Both the position numbers and the translations under genes were made by a program. The notes beneath the pieces are model-generated. The model was not told where the DNA came from. It saw only the letters and a list, made by a program, of their open reading frames with translations, and ran no database searches. Shown piece after piece: positions 1 to 12,062 of a stretch of 29,013 nucleotides of DNA. The stretch lies in NCBI GenBank assembly GCA_027604005.1, contig JADGJT010000301.1:1-29013 (forward strand). Direction: 5' to 3'. The DNA comes from Dinochytrium kinnereticum. Taxonomy: Eukaryota; Chytridiomycota; Chytridiomycetes; Chytridiales; Chytridiaceae. The stretch's first letter is position 1; every line of letters begins with the position of its first letter.

Positions 1-190
1 AATGTATTGAGGAATATAGCATCTCTAATTACTTAGATATGCTCTGTGAAATATTGAAACTATTGAAATCTTTCACAAATTCACGATGCTATTTGATAGA
101 GTCATGTCGTCTTGAGTGGATTGATAGCATTGATAGCCGTCCCTCTCTCCACCATCTTAAATCGAATGAAAACTGTCCGGCGAGATTGAT

Positions 191-547
191 TCACGGTATG
201 GCGGCTGTTTTATTGTATAATCGCTGAAATCTTTCTGAAAGCTCCAAAGCGACCAGGTCATGACCAATAAACTGACTGAGTTGAAGATGAGTAGCTTGTG
301 AACTGGTGTCTCGGCCGGACGGTATCTCAGACTTGTGTACTGTGATTCTTCGAGTCAAAACTTTAGTCCAGGGGTCAACGTCCACGTGAGTGCTAACACT
401 GTATGGGAATGGGCTGACTGGAACGTTGGAGTTGGTTGCAGTGATGGTTTGTTCACCAATTGAAAGAAGCATTTTGATTGTATCAGCACAGTCGTGGTCT
501 GTAAGTTCCATTGCGAAGAGTGTGTGTATCAACTTCGGGGTGCTCAT
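191..547 (-). CDS. Doubtful small ORF, unrecognised (118 aa)
   Basis: An uninterrupted 118-codon frame runs from an ATG at 547 to a stop at 191. The product is mixed polar and hydrophobic, has no membrane segment or signal peptide, and I recognise no family. Nothing convincing lies upstream or downstream on this strand. It could be a small gene, the last exon of a gene starting further right, or chance. Its composition is less biased than that of the surrounding non-coding DNA, which is the only argument in its favour. Confidence 0.25.
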   Translation of the reverse strand: MSTPKLIHTLFAMELTDHDCADTIKMLLSIGEQTITATNSNVPVSPFPYSVSTHVDVDPWTKVLTRRITVHKSEIPSGRDTSSQATHLQLSQFIGHDLVALELSERFQRLYNKTAAIP

Positions 548-829
548 TAATCATTCTTCCAGCCATAATTAATTGCACTTTGATAACTGTTGTTCATCAA
601 TTCATGAGATTCAATAACAGCTGCCAGCTTGCTCAAATGACACAGATAAACCACTTGCACAAACTGACTTGTAATTGAAATACATTTTGAATTCAAACAT
701 TGAAGGACTCTTTCATTACGGCCTCTGCTTTTATTGTCGCGATGAGGCGGCACCAAGGTGTGGAAATAGCCAGAAGGAATATTCGTAAATTTTTGCTTCA
801 TTGCCTTTTTTTTTTTTTTTGTTTGTTGC

Positions 830-1701
830 ATGGCTTCTCAAACACCCCAATCGTCTTCAGGGCCTGTTGGTCAGGGAATGGACGAGGCTGATGAAATGAT
901 CCAGAGACAGATTCGGGAGGAGAGCAAGAGGTTGAGACAGAAGGCGATGGTAGATGCGAGGTTTGGGGTAGGGTGAGTTTTTGGACTTTTGTTTTTGTGT
1001 TGTTTGGTTATTATTTCGGTTTTATTTTTGTTTTGTTTTTTTGCTTTGTTTTCTTTCGTGAGATGGGCCGTGGTTGGGGATTTTCTTGAGATTTGTGGTG
1101 TTGCGTGATGAGGGATGGGATGCTGCGATGCCAACCTTTTTTTTTTTTCGTTTTGTTTTGATCATGATTTGGTGGAGAGGTTGGAAATTTTTGAGGTTTT
1201 TGATTAGGGGGGAGTTGATTGCAGGAACGATAGTAGGAGAAGGGTTTTTTTGTTTTTGTTTTTTTTTTGGATGCGTGGTTGACAGCCGGAGATGAAGGGG
1301 GGGTGTTTTTAATGGAGTTAACCATGTGCATTCCTACTTTGTAAAGTGCCTACGATCGTGCTCAAGAGAAGATCAAGCCCCATCGATGTAATGGACATAT
1401 GGAGGATTTGATCATTGGGATGACGTCGATTCCTTTTGATGTCGTGCATCCGTTTAAACTGTTTTGGGGGTGTATGTTTTCTAAGGAGGGGTTGGTGGTC
1501 TTTTTCTTTGATGTTTGATAGCATACCCCCTCCCCTCTTCTTTTTTTTTGGCCTGTTTATCTGACTTTGCTATAATATAGAGAAGAGCCATCAAGACTAA
1601 TGAAGCAGTCTTCAGAGTTTGTTAAGGAGACTTCAACGTCTCATCCGTTTTTTTCGCGACAAGAGCCAAGGCCTAGCGCTTCTGATGCTGAGAAGAAGTG
1701 A
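830..1701 (+). CDS. Unrecognised small protein, three exons (128 aa)
   Basis: Exons 830-972, 1347-1469 and 1581-1701 join in frame with GT-AG introns and give about 128 residues. The first exon begins MASQTPQSS and then has a charged, probably helical stretch (DEADEMIQRQIREESKRLRQ). The middle exon carries a Cys/His-containing hydrophobic stretch around CNGHMEDLIIGM. The last exon is polar and ends SASDAEKK. There is no signal peptide or clear membrane span, and I do not recognise the family. The weak point is the donor of exon 2. The better-looking GT at 1388 gives an immediate stop with every nearby acceptor, so I used the GTGTAT donor at 1470, which keeps the frame open. A T-run (about 805-820) lies just before the ATG. 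Confidence 0.45.
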
Positions 1702-2121
1702 GCGGGGATGTGCAGAGTTGCTGCACAGTCTCTTTTTTCAAAAACGCTCGTGGAGCTTGTCTTTTTCTTTTTCTTTTTCTTTTACTTAATACTTTACAAT
1801 AACAAACGCATGCACTTATTATTACAGAACTTGATAATTAATTCAGCAATCTACGCGTATTTCGCTTTCTTTCTGAGTCTTGAAATATTTTATCGCCCTT
1901 GTCTTTCAGCGATAGCTGGTGGCTTCTTGAATTATTTTGCTTATGGCTGTGCTCAAATAAAAAAATTAATTGGTGTTTCCGAGATTTCGACGTGCGTGAC
2001 GGTGCGTCACTAAAAGACAATTCGATTGAGCTTCGCAGCAAGGCCGTCCCTTGGTCGAATCGGACCTCACACATCGTAACAAAGAAAGACAAAGGGCCAG
2101 AAAGGAAACGCTTGGAAGGAG
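1702..2121. other. Intergenic region upstream of the KMO gene
   Basis: This 420-base gap holds T-rich tracts (for example TTTTTC repeats near 1759-1782) and AT-rich stretches. Short frames here look like chance and show no family signal or splice continuity. It presumably contains the 3' end of the preceding gene and the promoter and leader of the monooxygenase gene. I see no RNA gene or repeat element in it. Confidence 0.6.
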
Positions 2122-3987
<1,866 letters not shown>

Positions 3988-4044
3988 ACACCTCATTTCA
4001 AATTTTTTCTGATTGAAAATTGGAACAAAGACTTCTTTGGAGTT

Positions 4045-4852
4045 ATGTCGCTGAAGAAGCTGATCACGAAGCACTTTGGGGGCATCCCGACCTCGGTCAA
4101 GGACCTTGAATGGCTCATCCGAATTGTTTGTTGAATGCTGGCTGCGTTTGGAGTTTACGCTTACTTCTTGTCAATCACAGCGTCCTGACCTCGCCCCCAC
4201 CATCGTCTCGGTGAGTGCTGATCCCTTTGATTTGCTACATTGCCATGCATCCGTCTGATTGACTAAACTATGGGATTATAGGCTGGCGAGTACCGTGAGG
4301 TTGCCCCTGGGTAATAATGGCCTCTGAATGTATCCGGTTTGTTTGCTGATGGTTTGTTTTTTTGTCGTCCAGCTCCCAACCCGATGCCCACTTGATCAAG
4401 AACCCTCCCATATCCAAGAACCACTACTACAACCGAGACAACAGACGGTCATACCCTGCGACTGTGATGTATTCGACTCAAGAGATTAATCAGTTCGTCT
4501 TGACTGCTGGATCCCAGCCACGGTCAGTTTAGTTTTCGGGTCTTTTGAGGATTGTGTGGGAAGGGATAGCCATACGTGGACCTCTGTTTTCGTTTGCTTG
4601 TTTTTTGCTTTGCTTGGATTTTCTGCAGCTGACGGACCGGCCTCTTTTTCGTGGATTGGATAATGTAGATTGGCGGCTGGAGAGATCACTGCCGTCGACG
4701 CCCCAAAGGTTGGATCGGCGACCACCACGGCCACCGAGACTGGAGACTTCTTCCCCCCCATAATTGACAACAAGTACCGGTGGCGAGAGTCCATGCCTCA
4801 TTTGAAGCCGGATGAGATCAACCCGCAGATGTGCATCCGTGGGCGGTCGTAA
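4045..4852 (+). CDS. NDUFA7: Mitochondrial complex I subunit NDUFA7/B14.5a (fungal NUZM), 5 exons (157 aa)
   Basis: Accessory subunit of NADH:ubiquinone oxidoreductase. Exons: 4045-4125, 4181-4210, 4282-4310, 4373-4522 and 4669-4852, all in phase. The family core is clear: ISKNHYYNRDNRRSYPATVM corresponds to the NNYY.RD.RR...P.... block of animal B14.5a, and the C-terminal part (IDNKYRWRESMPHLKPDE) resembles the conserved tail. Length suits the family (animal about 113, fungal about 180). The N-terminus has several basic residues and a helix-like start but no obvious long presequence. The first intron uses an unusual GTTTGT donor. The gene follows KMO by 57 bp and precedes the next gene by 73 bp on the same strand. 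Confidence 0.8.
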
Positions 4853-4925
4853 GCTGCGAACAGAAAAATACATTCATTTTCTTTGCGTGTGAATTTCTCT
4901 TATTCTCTTTACTGTGCAGTCCGCC

Positions 4926-5988
4926 ATGCCTCACAGACCTTTCATGTCCCTGAGCTCTGCCGACGACTTTCAACGGGTGCAGCGGCACGTTAAGCCGCTC
5001 TTCCAATGTCTCCTCCTTTGCATTCCTGTCTCCGCCTTGCGTTTCTGACACTTGGTTTCAGTTTCAACAGACTCGGATGAGGTCCAGCCTTCCACGAAGA
5101 CGCATGATGCGTACAGCTCACGCATCCGTGATCCAGCACCTGATAGCTCACCTCCGAGGAAAGCCAACGACTCTAGGTACAGAATTCGTTCCATTCCTTT
5201 TTCGGTTGGTTTGTTTTAAACGTACTTCAAGACGCCGTGCTAGGTCTGGCGGTGACGCCATCGCGGATCAGCTTGAACTTCTCTACGCCAAGCAAGCTGC
5301 GGCACTGATTCAAGAGGGAGATGCTCGGTTCAACCAAAAGTTGAAGGAGTCAAAGGAGTTCTTGCAGAACTTCATCACGTCCGAGGAGAGTCGTGTGTAC
5401 GTGACGTGGCCCTGTTTTCCTTCTGCCCTCTCTGTAATTTTTTTTTTGGTGTGTGAAGTGACAGTGTTTACAGGACGGCTATCATTAAAGATAAGAGGAA
5501 GAAGTATGCCGAATTGGATGAGGCCAAAACCGCTGCTCTACACAAGATCAAAACGCGGCTCGAGAAATTTCAGGTGGGCCATCTGATGAAGGGTCAAGTC
5601 AATACCCATTTTACCAGAAAAGTGCTGGAAGTCTCCATGAGGAACTGGATAAGATTAACGCGTCCATTGCTAAAGGCTGTCGAGCGTTTGATGCCTCGGT
5701 TGTGCAAATGCGTTTGTATCTTTGGGTTGCGGGAAACTTACTGAAACTGGTTGTTAGGCTCGACATACAAACGTGATTCTTCATCTCTGGTTGCTGGCAT
5801 GATTAAGGAAGTGAATGACATGCGCAAGAGCGTGAAAAACATGGAGAAGGTTGGGAGACTTGTTGTTGATTTATCTGACGGTCTCTAGCCTGATGCCGAT
5901 TACAACAAGCTCAAAGCGGTAAAAAGTCAGGTTACCGGTTAACTACTAACAAAGGACACAGAGTCTGATGTCCTTGATGAATTTTTAG
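4926..5988 (+). CDS. Coiled-coil protein, 8 exons (about 231 aa)
   Basis: Proposed exons: 4926-5007, 5071-5176, 5232-5396, 5474-5573, 5618-5711, 5758-5849, 5889-5918 and 5962-5988. All phases agree. The first exon's donor (GTCTCC) is the least certain. The N-terminal third is polar and Ser/Pro-rich (RDPAPDSSPPRKANDS). The rest is charged helix typical of coiled coils: LYAKQAAALIQEGDARFNQK, KDKRKKYAELDEAKTAALHK, MIKEVNDMRKSVKNMEK. It ends KLKASLMSLMNF. The last intron (5919-5961) carries a perfect TACTAAC branch site 11 bases before its AG, which favours splicing over read-through to the stop at 5942. Introns of 39-46 nt are the shortest in the window. The family is not recognised; a remote link to SYCP3/COR1-type chromosome-axis proteins was considered but is unsupported. 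Confidence 0.6.
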
Positions 5989-6015
5989 AACGCATATTCT
6001 GTATTTCTAGATCCT

Positions 6016-7305
6016 TCAGCTGAGAATCCTCTGCCTCCCCAAATCCATTAAGACGCCCAAAAATATAACCACACCAAACCACTTGCTGGCCCTAAACAAT
6101 TTTGCCGCGTTCACCCTATTTCCAGGATCCAAATTTGATATTGCCCAGATGTAATGAACAGCCGCACCACCGACGCTGACGAGGAAGAAGGGGTATGAAT
6201 GGTCGTTAAGGTACCCTGCGATTGAAAGGGATCCGACCGACATGGCCGCAAAGAGACTCAGCCACGGTTTGATCTGAGAGCCGAAGAAGAGGGCCGTGGA
6301 CTTCACACCGGCTTTGAGATCGTCGTCCTTGTCCTTTTAGGTGGGTAAAAAAAGGTATAAGAGGATAACCAGGTGCCAGAAAATATCTACCTGAAGCGCA
6401 TATATTGTGTCGTAGACCAAGGTCCAGCACACACCGGATGCATAGAGGGGTACCACGACGGCCCAGTTGCATGATCCAAGAATGGCGGACCAACCCAAAA
6501 GGGCACCCCAATTAAAGGTCAAGCCCAGTACGGCCTGTGGCCAGTAAGTGATCCTTTTCATAAGTGGATAGGCAGCAACTAGAACTAGAGAGGATGCGCC
6601 CAGGGCTATGCTGTAAAGAATGAGCGATTTGACATTCAACAGAAGGAATTTGGTGCCGCGAACATATACCTGTACAAGTTCAGCTGTGTCAATACTGCAA
6701 GGCCTCCTGCCAGCTGGAGACCCAGAAAAATAAATGCCTTGGGATAGGTGATCTGACCGGAAGCAATTGGCCTGTCTTTTGTGCGATCGACCTGGAATGA
6801 TGTTGAGTTATACGAAGCAATACTCGTGACTTAATAAGACCTGCTTATCCAGATCACTGTCCCACATGTCATTGATGGTGCATCCTGCTCCCCTCATGAT
6901 GAAGGCACCGATACTGAACAGAGCCAACTGTCTTCCCATTTCAAGAAGTGGGACAGCACCGCCAGAGGCAAATGTCGCCATGCCTATTGACCAGGCGCAT
7001 GGCAGGAGCAGAAGATATGTGCCAGCGGGTCTATCCACACGAGCTAGCCGTAGATAGGGTACGATCGACTTGGGGAGCCTGCTCCAAGAGTCTGGCACGG
7101 GCTCCAAAGCCTGGGAAGTCTTGTGCCTGAGAATAAGAGCCGATCGTAAAGGGAATTTCAGGCTGTATGCCTTTTGATTAAGCGGTGATAAGTTCGTGGT
7201 AAGGGTGCGGATCGAGAGGTTGAGAGAAGGGGAAAGCGTGAATCCTTTGAGGCATTCGCTGAGGGCTCTCGCTCGATGCGAGGTTGTCGGTTGCCAGCAG
7301 CGCAT
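6016..7305 (-). CDS. COQ2: 4-hydroxybenzoate polyprenyltransferase, mitochondrial, 4 exons (374 aa)
   Basis: Attaches the polyprenyl tail to 4-hydroxybenzoate in ubiquinone biosynthesis, in the mitochondrial inner membrane. Exons in transcript order: 7305-6841, 6791-6670, 6610-6391 and 6333-6016. The first prenyl-diphosphate/Mg motif NDMWDSDLD (145-153) is followed across the splice by [14 protein letters not shown]. The second motif region is [13 protein letters not shown] (from about residue 262). [20 protein letters not shown] and [20 protein letters not shown] are COQ2 blocks. Several membrane helices are evident, and the first ~80 residues are basic and Ser/Thr-rich, as for a mitochondrial presequence. 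The start is the ATG at 7305; the frame is open upstream only to a TTG. It is divergent from uL3m (43 bp between ATGs) and converges on the coiled-coil gene, whose stop is 27 bp away. Confidence 0.96.
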
Positions 7306-7348
7306 TTGTGACACGACTTGAGCTTTTCTTTTTTCAGAGGTGACCAAG
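7306..7348. promoter_or_regulatory. Divergent start-to-start gap, COQ2 / uL3m
   Basis: Only 43 bases separate the start codons of two opposite genes, both encoding mitochondrial proteins. The leaders and core promoters must therefore overlap each other or the 5' coding ends. I see no TATA box here. A pyrimidine-rich tract (CTTTTCTTTTTTC, about 7323-7335) is the only notable element. Confidence 0.5.
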
Positions 7349-8759
7349 ATGCAAGGACTTGGGGCCTATGTGTCCGCAACGACGGCATTCGCCTTCACTT
7401 GCCTGAGGCTACCGAGCATCATTCGTCATCCGTCAAAGATCCAGCGATGCGCTTCTTCTTCATCTTCCCTGGCCTCCCTGGAAATTGAGAAGGCCGTCTC
7501 GACCATGACCGTCCCCATCACGCTGAGGGCAAAGAGGCGACTTGCAAGGTTCCCTCAGCCTGGCCTTCCACAACCCGTTCCCTCCATTCAACCTCCTGCT
7601 CGACCGGGACTTCCGACTCAAAATGTTCCGCCACCTGCTTTATACCCTTTTAGTCTGGATACGATGGGCAACATTGTCAAGGCTTCTTGGACCCCAAAGT
7701 CGAAACGGACTGGAGTGATTGCTTTAAAACGCGGGATGACGGCTATATGGGATGAATGGGGGGTTTTGACACCCGTTACTGTCTTGCAGGTTGGAAATAA
7801 TGCGTCCTCCCCGTTCATTGGTTCTCTAAGCTAGGCCCTTTGTTTTTTGTTTTTTGTTTTGCTTTAGATGGTTCAAAATCAAGTCATTTGCACGAGATGG
7901 CATAATGGTTGTGGATCTTATGTGGTTGAAATTGGGGCTGTGGATCAGCCAAAGCTACATCGTGTCAGGAAGCCACAGCTGTTCCACTTTCGCCGTCATT
8001 TGATTCCTCCCAAGAAGAAGCTAACAGAGTTTAAAGTGTCTCCGGATGCTTGCCTTCCGTCAGGTATAATCCTCATGTGGCGTCAAAAGATAACATCTTC
8101 TTACAGGCACAAAGATTTCTGCTGCCCACTTCGTCGCGGGGCAGTTTGTTGATTGTCAGTCCAGGACGTAGGTTATCTTTTCTTTCTTTATTTTCTTTAC
8201 CTCTGTTTTCAACTGATTGTTTTCAGTCTGGGTAAAGGTTTCCAGGGTGGTATGAAGCGATGGGGATTTAAGGGTCTGCGTGCCTCTCACGGTGTCTCCA
8301 TCTCTCACCGTTCTCTTGGATCTACTGGAAACCGACATGTGGGTTAACTACCACGGTATTTAATGCTGATTTCAAATATTTTAGGATCCTGGAAAGGTTT
8401 GGAAGGGAAAAAAGATGGCTGGGCGTATGGGTGGCAAGATGAGGACCGTCCAAAACCTTAAGGTAAATGATGACAGTCTTTTGCAAGTTTCTCACCCTTT
8501 TCAGGTCATGAAAATTGACACAGCGCACAACCTTCTCTATGTGAAAGGTTCCATCCCTGGGCCTGAGGACAAGTACGTGTTGGTTCGCGACTCTGTCCGC
8601 AAGGGATGGTACAACCAGTGCTTCCCGCCCAACACTGTAATTCCGTTCCCCACATTCCTTGGAGACGTCAAGAGCCTTCCCCGTGAGCTCCTGCCGCCCC
8701 CACCACCCGAGGGCTCCAAGGATCCCCTCGCGCGCGCCAGACGCGAGGTCGAGAAATAA
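7349..8759 (+). CDS. MRPL3: Mitochondrial large-subunit ribosomal protein uL3m, 6 exons (380 aa)
   Basis: Structural protein of the mitoribosome large subunit near the peptidyl-transferase centre (yeast MRPL9). Exons: 7349-7789, 7868-8063, 8107-8167, 8227-8338, 8385-8462 and 8505-8759. L3 signatures: [20 protein letters not shown], the [15 protein letters not shown] loop, the block [18 protein letters not shown], and [19 protein letters not shown]. The N-terminus ([16 protein letters not shown], then Arg/Ser-rich) looks like a mitochondrial import sequence, which together with length separates it from cytosolic uL3. A Pro-rich segment precedes the fold and a charged C-terminal tail ends REVEK. 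The start is the first in-frame ATG. NTF2 begins 99 bp after the stop. Confidence 0.95.
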
Positions 8760-8858
8760 ATGAAAAAGACTCGAGCGACAAAATGTTAATTTTATTTTTC
8801 TTTCTTCTTTTTGATTCCTTCCGTCGTCACACGCTACGCACCCTTGCAAGGTTCGAAA

Positions 8859-9666
8859 ATGTCCAACTTCGCAGAGATCGCAAACTCGTTCGTCAGCTTC
8901 TACTACCAGAAGTTCGACACGGACCGCGCTGGCCTGCTGCCGCTTTACGTAAGGAGGAGATGCTGCTGGATGCCGCTTGTGCTAACTGCGCTGCCCTGCT
9001 TTGCAGAGCGATGTCAGCATGCTGTCGTATGAGGGAGAGACATTTGTTGGAGCCGCCAAGATTGTGGAGAAGCTGTCCGTGAGTGCTTGGGAATAGCTCG
9101 CTTGCTTGAATGTCTTCTTTGTCTTCTCTTCACGCGGTTCTATCTAGCGGGGTTTTTTCTTTCTTTTTATGCTTGACGCTGATCTGCACACACCTCTGTT
9201 TCTTTTTTTCTCTTTTCGTCTGTTCTTGCATGCTTTTAGAGCTTGAGATTTCAAAAGATCGCGCACGCCATCACGACAGTGGATGCCCAGCCTTCCCATC
9301 CTCAGGCAGGATCCGTTCTTATCACGGTTATGGGACAGTTGAAGGTGACTTTTTTTGTATCTTCTGTTTAGCTCTTACGCCAGCGAGATATTGATATCAT
9401 CTGCTTTTTATTAGATCGATGATGAGCCCCATCCCTTCAACTTTATCCAAACTTTCAACCTCTACCCCAATGCTTCTGGCTACTTTGTGTACAACGGTAA
9501 TGCCTCTGGCTCTCATCCTCTTGCCCACAGACGCAGAGACTAACAACCTTCTTCTCACTGCAGACATCTTCCGGTTGGTTGGTGAGTGCCTCTACCCTTT
9601 TATCCCTTCGCCTTGGCCCAAAAGCAGTGGGTTGCTGACCAGAACCTCCCAGTCCACAACGGTTAA
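8859..9666 (+). CDS. NTF2: Nuclear transport factor 2, 6 exons (126 aa)
   Basis: Small homodimeric factor that carries RanGDP into the nucleus through FG-nucleoporins. Exons: 8859-8948, 9007-9078, 9240-9344, 9415-9496, 9564-9581 and 9653-9666. The product starts MSNFAEIANSFVSFYYQKFD, matching the NTF2 N-terminus (F...YY..FD). It keeps LLPLY, a G-x-x-x-I...L block (FVGAAKIVEKLS), the central DAQPSH segment and the VMGQLK strand. The C-terminus FVYNDIFRLVVHNG closely matches the family end. Total length equals the usual 125-127 residues, which supports the tiny last two exons (18 and 14 nt). Confidence 0.95.
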
Positions 9667-9831
9667 TCGGCGCCTCTTCGTCAATAAATTTTTTGTTATT
9701 ATTACTTTTTGACTCCACCAAATCACATCCCCACTGCTGCTGCATGCTAGAGCCAGCGACGGGAAGATATTACCGTCCATCACCGACCTCTCACGTAACG
9801 ACTGACCACCGCCACCCGTGCTTGCCCAAGC

Positions 9832-11855
9832 ATGCCTGGAGGGGGATTCATCCAGACCGTCCCGTCCGACAGGGCCGATGAGCAGAATGGCCGCAAGGTG
9901 CTGCCATTGTGGCAAATGCTCATGCTGACCTGCTCGCTTGGGGGGATTCAGTTTGCATGTAATATCAGTTCTCATTCTTGTCCTTTGCGATCTGTTTGGG
10001 GCTAAAGCCATGATTCTTGCAGGGACTGTCGAGTTCGCATATGGCACGCCTTACCTTCAGTCCTTGGGCATGCCGAAGCCGCTTCTTGCGTTAGTTTGGC
10101 TTGCTGGCCCTCTTTCCGGTATGCCTTTCCATCTTTCTCCCTTACAGATTAACACGTGAGCAATAGGCCTCTGCATTCAGCCAATTGTGGGTGTGTACAG
10201 CGATCGATGCTCCTTGAGTATTGGCCGGCGCAGGCCATTCCTCATCGGTACTTTTCGATGCTTCATTCTTGTTCTAAAACTTGGTTAGGCGGTGCCCTGG
10301 TGATGCTTCTGTCCGTAATCATGGTGGCATACTCGAAGGAATTCGCACAGCTCACAAGCAGTGTGATTGAAGATGTACTCCGCACCCCCCCGCCGAGCCA
10401 CTGTGTCTAACGTGATTCTCAGCATAACTCTTTGACGATTTTCTACGCCGTGTTCGGTTTCTATCTACTGGACTTTTCTATCAACACTGTCACGACATCT
10501 GCCCGTGCTCTGATTGTTGATGCAGTACCAATCCACCAACAAGACAGAGCAAGCGTCTGGGCGTCGCGAATGGCTGGCATCGGGAACGTTGCCGGATATT
10601 TTACCGGGTGCGTTGACTTGACCTGGTTCTTTGAGGGAACGGCCAAGGCACACCCTATTTTGTTTGGCACACAGCTCAAGATTCTTTGTTTTATTTCAAA
10701 TGTGTTTCTTGTGATTTGCCTTGTTTTGGCTTGCTTGTCGGTGGAGGAAAAAAGGATTCAGAGCGATCCTGAGCATCGAAAGATGCCTTGGTATGCCCCT
10801 TTAATGGATATCGTGCGAGCGTTGAAAAGGTTGCCTGCCCCTTTGCAGAGCATCTGCAATGTGCAGTTCTTTGCTTGGCTTGGGTGGTTTCCGTTCCTAT
10901 TCTATGTGTAAGTCTTAGTGCTCTTCAACATTCTGAAACTTCCTAACTTTCGCCGTATTCTTCAGGTCCGCGTGGGTAGGTGAACGCGTTCCCGACAGTA
11001 ACCCTCCAAATCCAGTGGTAGACGCAGCTGCAAAGCAGAGAGCGGGGGCGTTTGCGCTTTTGCTTAAAGCCGTTCTTGCGCTCATTGCCAGCGGCGTTTT
11101 ACCCTTTTTTACTCTGCGAAGGGGTGATGGACGATTTAATATTTTCCGCAGCAAGTTCACTGCAAAGGTCCGGACTCTACCAGGAATCTGGGCTTCTTCA
11201 CTGCTCTTTTTTGGGATACTGTGCTTGTTGACATTTGCATCTTCTTCGCTGGTCTCTGCTATCGCTATTGTCGCGTTTTGCGGGATCTCATGGGGTGCGT
11301 GATAGGATTTCGGCTGTATTTTCTTGTTCTGGTTCATTTTGCCGCCTTGCTTTCTTGCCGCTTATCCGGGGTTTCCCCTTTTTAGGAGTTGTGCAGTGGG
11401 TGCCGTTTTCGTTGGTCTCGGAATATATCTCGCTATATTCTGGCAACCATGAGTCTCCAGTTGAAGCACCTCCCACTACTAGTGCTACAAGTGAAGGCGA
11501 TTACCAAAGTCTACCAGTTGACGAAGAGGATACTCTAACAAGCAGCTCCGCCTCGTCCCTGACACACCGCGAACAATCCCGGGAAAGTCAGCAGCCCCAT
11601 CAACACTTGAGCGCAGGGATCGTGCTGGGCATTCACAATGTTTACATCGTGATTCCGCAATTTGTTTCAACGCTAATTTCGAGCCTCATTTTTGCTACGG
11701 TTGAGAGTGTCAATAAGAAGGCCCCGAATTCGGGGGATGGTGAAGTGGTGAAGTCGAATGGGGATGCTTTTGGTTGGTGTTTGAGAGCTGGAGCTATTGC
11801 TACGATTGTGGCGGCCTGGATGGCTTGGCATGTTCGAGAGGTTAAGAGGCGATAA
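9832..11855 (+). CDS. MFS/GPH sugar transporter of the SUT/SLC45 type, 7 exons (557 aa)
   Basis: Probable proton-coupled disaccharide or glucoside importer. Exons: 9832-9958, 10023-10118, 10167-10247, 10289-10374, 10423-10907, 10966-11294 and 11386-11855. Family hallmarks: WTVEFAYGTPYLQSLG in helix 1 and the loop 2-3 motif DRCSLSIGRRRPFLIG (about 87-102), which is the sucrose-transporter RxGRRRP signature. About 12 membrane helices can be read. The central loop is polar, and a Ser/Glu-rich stretch (about residues 420-480, SPVEAPPTTSATSEGD) lies between late helices. Length fits plant and fission-yeast relatives (500-560). The donor of exon 4 (GTACTC at 10375) was chosen because it is the one that keeps phase into HNSLTIFYAVFGFY. 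The exact substrate cannot be read from sequence. Confidence 0.88.
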
Positions 11856-12062
11856 GGAATGCATTGTTTCAACGCATGTTTTTGTTTTTGCGTTTTTCAA
11901 CTCTCACGATTTTTCGTATATTCACGAGTGAATTTGCCCTCCCTGTCTGTCTCTCTTCCTCCTTATCGCACTCAACGTATTTTTTTTCTTCTCATGTATT
12001 TATATTTTATTTCCTTTTTTCCCTGAGCTATTCGCGATGTATTTTTTTTTTTTTTTTGGACG

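Noticed and set aside
547..831. Minus-strand frame over the leader of the first plus-strand gene
   Set aside because: It begins in a T-run giving poly-Lys, lacks family features and has no plausible splice partner.
1708..2013. Plus-strand frame in the gap before KMO
   Set aside because: It has a homopolymer-driven Phe run, no homology, and T-rich intergenic composition.
4330..4340. GTATCC sequence resembling the start of a U12-type donor
   Set aside because: It lies inside a NDUFA7 intron already bounded by good GT-AG ends, the following bases do not match the U12 consensus, and no TTCCTTAAC-like branch site follows. I saw no convincing U12-type intron in the window.
5889..5942. Alternative stop of the coiled-coil gene at 5942 by reading through
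   Set aside because: The sequence from 5919 has a GT donor, a perfect TACTAAC branch site and a CAG acceptor, so splicing to the final exon is more likely.
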